DNA of 25,748 nt from an uncultured Oscillibacter sp. (GTDB taxonomy: Bacteria; Bacillota; Clostridia; Oscillospirales; Oscillospiraceae). The notes under the pieces were generated by a model. It was not told the origin of the DNA, did not search any database, and saw only the letters and a list, made by a program, of their open reading frames with translations. The position numbers and the translations under genes were made by a program. Below are positions 22,714-25,748 of this stretch, in pieces (position 1 is the stretch's first letter; the number at the start of each line of letters is the position of its first letter). The stretch spans positions 1 through 25,748 of the forward strand of contig CAJUOD010000034.1 in the NCBI GenBank assembly GCA_910587875.1. The letters run 5' to 3'.

Positions 22714-24228
22714 ATGAAGAATTCTGGACAGCTAATAACGGAATTAAAGGGACTTTATCTTCCCAAACATAGGTACACTAATTTTGGCAATGTACTTCTA
22801 TCTTTGGAAACTTATGGGATTAGAGGCATGTCAGCTTCTGTTAACTTTGATTTTCCTATAACTGTTATTATTGGGAAAAATGGATCAGGAAAGAGTACCT
22901 TAGCACAATTAACATTATGCTGTTATCGATACAAAAATCCCGAAGATTTTTCTCATAATATAAAAGATTATTACAATTTAGGGAACTTCTTTATAAAGTC
23001 CAATCTAGATCCTGAACCCTATACCCCCAATGCCTATCTAAGGTATTCCTATGCAATTCCACCGGAAGCCTGGGGAATTAACCAACTCTCCTTTTTTGCC
23101 CCTGATCCAGATTCGGTTTGTCACGCAAGAGAGAATATCATTAAAAAGAAAAATTCTGATTGGGGCGGTTATGTAAAACGTCCTGACAGAAAATGTATTT
23201 ACTTTGGAATGGGATTCTTTGTTCCTCATCATGAAATGGGCGACAGAATCTATTTAGATCCCAAAACTAGTGTTTGGGAGAAAAGAGAATTTAGTGAACG
23301 TAGCTTAAATTATTCCGCAGAAATATTAGGGTCTCCGTATAACGCTGTAGAAGTTGCAACGATTATAAATCAGACAAAAGCCGCAGAAATGGGATTTGCA
23401 GCCCGTTTTGGAGCCAGATATTCTGAGAACCACATGGGGTGTGGTGAAGGTAGGCTTATCCGAATGATTGATGCAATTGAGAATGCCCCGGAGAAGAGTT
23501 TAATTGTAATAGAAGAGCCAGAAACCGCTCTTCACCAAGATGCACAACATAACCTAGCGGTTTATTTTCTTCAAGTATGTAAAAGAAAAAGGCATCAAAT
23601 CATTGTAACAACCCATTCTCCCTCAATTGTTGACGTAATGCCCATGGAAGCGCGGAAAAAAGTCGAACGTACCAGTGAAGGGACAGCAGTCGAAGATAAT
23701 CCAACAATTGCTGAAATTATTGCAGATTTATCAAATGGACATCAAAAATCATTACTTATTTATGTGGAAGATGAGTTTTCAAAAAAGCTCTTAGTTGAAG
23801 TTGTACGAAAATTCGCGCCGGAATTATTTAATGCAATATCTATAGCCCCTGTTGGTGACAAAGTGGCTGTGTTGCAAGCTGTACGGTATACACGCAAACA
23901 TAAAGGTATTAAAACCATCGGAATTCGCGATGAATCAAAAACGGCAAGCGAACAGGATTTAATGTTTGCATATCCTTCTAATGCTGCACCGGAACGTGAA
24001 GTATTTCAAAATCAATTTGTATCAGATTTTCTCTATCAACAATACCATATTGATCTTTCTGAAACCATAAGAGCGGTTAAAGATCATCACGAATATTCGA
24101 ATAGAATAGCTCAATTATGTAATGTAGGTATTGACACTATTGAAGTCCAATGTATCCAAGCATACGTTAGGCATCAAGAAAGCTCAAAATTCATCCCATT
24201 AATAAATCAGATTAAAAAGTATTGTTAA
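22714..24228 (+). CDS. AAA/ABC-type ATPase with TOPRIM-like C-terminus (OLD-like)
   Basis: A 504-residue ATPase. Walker A is GKNGSGKST (about 54-62). A long insertion (about 75-240) contains aromatic-rich stretches (PEAWGINQLSFFAPDP, KCIYFGMGFFVPHHEMGD). A signature-like MGCGEGRLIRMID leads into Walker B SLIVIEEPETALH (about 262-274) and an H-loop VTTHSPSIVDVMP. The C-terminal region resembles a TOPRIM domain: SLLIYVEDEFSKKLLVEVV (glutamate near 350), then TIGIRDESK near 401-409 where OLD nucleases normally have D-x-D. That substitution may mean loss or change of nuclease activity. ATG 22714 follows GCGAGG. It is the last gene of the island and probably works with the DUF4145 protein. It is not GajA-like enough to be a second Gabija. 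Confidence 0.82.
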   Translation: MKNSGQLITELKGLYLPKHRYTNFGNVLLSLETYGIRGMSASVNFDFPITVIIGKNGSGKSTLAQLTLCCYRYKNPEDFSHNIKDYYNLGNFFIKSNLDPEPYTPNAYLRYSYAIPPEAWGINQLSFFAPDPDSVCHARENIIKKKNSDWGGYVKRPDRKCIYFGMGFFVPHHEMGDRIYLDPKTSVWEKREFSERSLNYSAEILGSPYNAVEVATIINQTKAAEMGFAARFGARYSENHMGCGEGRLIRMIDAIENAPEKSLIVIEEPETALHQDAQHNLAVYFLQVCKRKRHQIIVTTHSPSIVDVMPMEARKKVERTSEGTAVEDNPTIAEIIADLSNGHQKSLLIYVEDEFSKKLLVEVVRKFAPELFNAISIAPVGDKVAVLQAVRYTRKHKGIKTIGIRDESKTASEQDLMFAYPSNAAPEREVFQNQFVSDFLYQQYHIDLSETIRAVKDHHEYSNRIAQLCNVGIDTIEVQCIQAYVRHQESSKFIPLINQIKKYC

Positions 24229-24284
24229 CTCCAAAACCTTTTGACTATTATTCTCTTTGATTTTCATATGAAGCATTAATCTTT

Positions 24285-24311
24285 CTACATCTTTTTTGTC
24301 AAGAATAGACA
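24285..24311. repeat. 27-bp boundary repeat, copy 2
   Basis: Exact match to 20998-21024. In this copy the inverted arms extend to TTTTGTC and GACAAAA around a 7-nt centre. Its right end also makes the 11-bp TAGACAAAACC (24306-24316) found at 14282-14292, the island's left edge. Confidence 0.7.
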
Positions 24312-24346
24312 AAACCGCGGAAATTCAATGAATTTCCGCGGTTTTG
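24310..24346 (+). terminator. Hairpin at the second integrase module
   Basis: Perfect 18-bp arms (24310-24327 and 24329-24346), homologous to the hairpin at 6614-6650 with two compensated stem changes. At 6614 it directly follows a tRNA 3' end; here the preceding DNA is the 27-bp repeat instead. Confidence 0.7.
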
Positions 24347-24394
24347 TTCGATTCTCTGCACTTTTTCTGGCGGTTTGATTTTGCGGCTCCGGTT

Positions 24395-24413
24395 TGACCC
24401 AAGCCGTGACCCA
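24395..24413. promoter_or_regulatory. Putative integrase arm-type site (right arm, second module)
   Basis: TGACCCA, AGCCG, TGACCCA: identical to 6699-6717 and in the same place relative to the integrase gene. Confidence 0.5.
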
Positions 24414-24431
24414 TACGGGAGTCCGGAGCGG

Positions 24432-25577
24432 TCAGGGCTGGAGAGCACCGGAGAGGAAACTTCCCACCGCATTCGCCGCCTGCTTCTGCATGGAGGTGGT
24501 GACGTGGGCATATGTGTCTAGTGTGAACCCGGCGCTGTAATGTCCCAGCATGGCGGAGAGGGTTTTCACGTCCACGCCGTTCTGTAGGGCCAGCACCGAG
24601 AATGTGTGTCCGAGGTCGTGGAAGCGGATCCGCTCCAGTCCTGCCCGTTTCAGCACTCGCTGGAGCATGTGCAGGACACTGTCCGGGGACATCGGACCGC
24701 CGAACGGAGAGGGGAACACATACTCGTCTTTCTGTTCCATACCTTTGAGGACCTTGACGGCATCCGCTCCTATCGCAATATTACGGTAGGAGTTTTTCGT
24801 TTTCAGAGGTGCCTCCACCACTTCGCCGTTCTGACGGAGCACCTGTCGTCGGACGTGGATGATGCCTTTGTCTAAATCAATGTCATTCCATTTCAGCCCT
24901 AGCAACTCCCCTCGCCGGAGACCCGTGGCGAGGTCGATGTAGTAGAGTTCGAATACACCGCTGCGCCTCGCTTCCTCAAAGAAGGTGCCCAAGTTCTCCG
25001 GCGGCAGGATTGTCATTTCCTTCCGTTCCAGCTTCGGAAGCACACAGCCCTTCGTAGGATTGCCAGGAATCAGTCGCTGTTCCACCGCGCAGTTCAGGGC
25101 AGAGGAGATCATCTGGTTGATGTTGCGCACTGTCTTGACGCTGAGTCCCTTAGGTTTGCTGCGGGATTCTGTACACTCCACCCTGCCGCTTTCCAGCAGA
25201 TGTTTGTACAACCGTTGGAGGTCCATTGCCGTCAGCTTTTCCAGCGGGATGTCCCCGAGGGCGGGCTTGATGTGGTTTTCAATAAACCCCTGGTAGGTCT
25301 TGTGGGACGAGGCGCGGGCTTGGAGCTTGGCGTAGTTCTCCATCCAGGCGTCCAACCATTGGCCTACAGTGTAGTGCTCTGTGGTCATAGCTGGCGAACC
25401 ATTCTTTTCAATAGCGGTTTTGAGTTTTTCTTTGACCTCCGCCTGGGTTTTTCCGAGGACGTTTTTGTAGATTGCCTTCCCGGTCACCGAGTCGCGGCCT
25501 GCCGTGTAGCGTCCCTCCCAGCGGCCGTCCTTTCGTTTGCGGATACTGCCTTCTCCGTTGGCACGTCTTTTAGCCAT
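24432..25577 (-). CDS. int: Tyrosine integrase, second copy, catalytic Arg replaced by Gly
   Basis: A 381-residue integrase, over 90% identical by eye to the one at 6742-7881 and collinear throughout (same arm-binding, core-binding and catalytic domains; same AAAGGAGG ribosome site). Differences cluster around residues 55-75 (NGSPAMTTEH) and at the C-terminus (SGALQP). The key change is in the H-x-x-R box: HDLGHTF instead of HDLRHTF, so R323, one of the conserved catalytic arginines, is glycine (AGA to GGA). Other catalytic residues (TGLRRGE, LGHYSAG, DTYAHV) remain. From known tyrosine recombinase chemistry, loss of this arginine should abolish or severely reduce strand cleavage. The reading frame is otherwise open, so inactivation seems recent. 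No tRNA att fragment flanks it. Confidence 0.93.
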   Translation of the reverse strand: MAKRRANGEGSIRKRKDGRWEGRYTAGRDSVTGKAIYKNVLGKTQAEVKEKLKTAIEKNGSPAMTTEHYTVGQWLDAWMENYAKLQARASSHKTYQGFIENHIKPALGDIPLEKLTAMDLQRLYKHLLESGRVECTESRSKPKGLSVKTVRNINQMISSALNCAVEQRLIPGNPTKGCVLPKLERKEMTILPPENLGTFFEEARRSGVFELYYIDLATGLRRGELLGLKWNDIDLDKGIIHVRRQVLRQNGEVVEAPLKTKNSYRNIAIGADAVKVLKGMEQKDEYVFPSPFGGPMSPDSVLHMLQRVLKRAGLERIRFHDLGHTFSVLALQNGVDVKTLSAMLGHYSAGFTLDTYAHVTTSMQKQAANAVGSFLSGALQP

Positions 25578-25683
25578 GGCACATCGCCTCCTTTGTCAGC
25601 TACACACCATACCAGCAGTCTGCAGAAATATCCAGTGGTTGCATGTGGTATTATCAAAAAATTTGGATTTACGGTTTGGAACT

Positions 25684-25706
25684 TCTCTTTGTTTGTACCA
25701 GCGCAC
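25684..25706. repeat. Dispersed repeat, copy D (partial)
   Basis: TCTCTTTGTTTGTACCAGCG resembles the start of copies A-C. It lies about 107 bp upstream of integrase 2. The corresponding copy B lies about 170 bp upstream of integrase 1. No matching downstream arm is seen. Confidence 0.35.
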
Positions 25707-25748
25707 ACGTTGCTCTGAGGATAAGGGCTGATTTATGGTCATGAAAAT

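Noticed and set aside
22714..24228. PARIS (AriA) or a second Gabija
   Set aside because: The C-terminal TOPRIM-like tail and the DUF4145 neighbour do not fit the PARIS layout, and no helicase partner follows.
14281..24310. CRISPR array or retron in the AT-rich island
   Set aside because: The repeats present are pairs or isolated hairpins, with no regular spacing, and there are no Cas or reverse transcriptase genes.

Overview
The window looks like a gut Clostridia genome (Oscillospiraceae-like; inferred from high-GC Firmicutes codon use, strong AGGAGG ribosome sites, SLH and InlB-repeat surface proteins and an AgrA/LytTR-type two-component system; no marker gene is present to prove it). It is an accretion hotspot. 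Two 54-bp identical copies of the 3' half of a tRNA-Arg(ACG) gene (6564-6617 and 14227-14280) and two nearly identical tyrosine-integrase modules (6614-7881 and 24310-25577) mark successive integrations at one site.

Layout. (1) 1-6440, GC-rich: an ECF sigma factor with an overlapping membrane anti-sigma-like protein, a secreted paralogue of that protein's ectodomain, two further exported or membrane proteins separated by twin palindromes, a poorly defined ORF, and a HEPN/nucleotidyltransferase toxin-antitoxin pair. (2) 6564-14280, a 7.7-kb unit bounded by the tRNA repeats: integrase, an 850-bp gene-poor stretch with dispersed stem-loop repeats, a 1002-residue SLH surface protein, and a divergent LytTR response regulator/GHKL kinase pair. 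(3) 14281-24310, a visibly AT-rich 10-kb defence island with all genes on the + strand: an orphan recombinase-domain protein, a KilA-N protein, an unrecognised 537-residue protein with a HEPN-like R-x4-H motif, a Gabija pair (GajA OLD/TOPRIM nuclease and GajB UvrD-like helicase), a second orphan recombinase-domain protein, a zinc-ribbon DUF4145 protein and a AAA ATPase with a TOPRIM-like tail. (4) 24310-25748: the second integrase module, whose integrase has lost a catalytic arginine.

The most interesting reading is that the defence island is built from cassettes. All three of its boundaries (14282, about 21019 and about 24306) carry TAGACA immediately followed by a strong hairpin. The second and third boundaries share an exact 27-bp repeat, and the first and third share the 11-bp TAGACAAAACC. 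In the first two cases the hairpin is followed by a small recombinase-domain protein lacking the serine catalytic domain, then defence genes. Removing the island would rejoin the second tRNA fragment to the second integrase module almost exactly as at the intact junction near 6615. The island therefore seems to have entered between a core att site and its integrase. Nothing here was tested by search or computation; family names rest on motifs read by eye.
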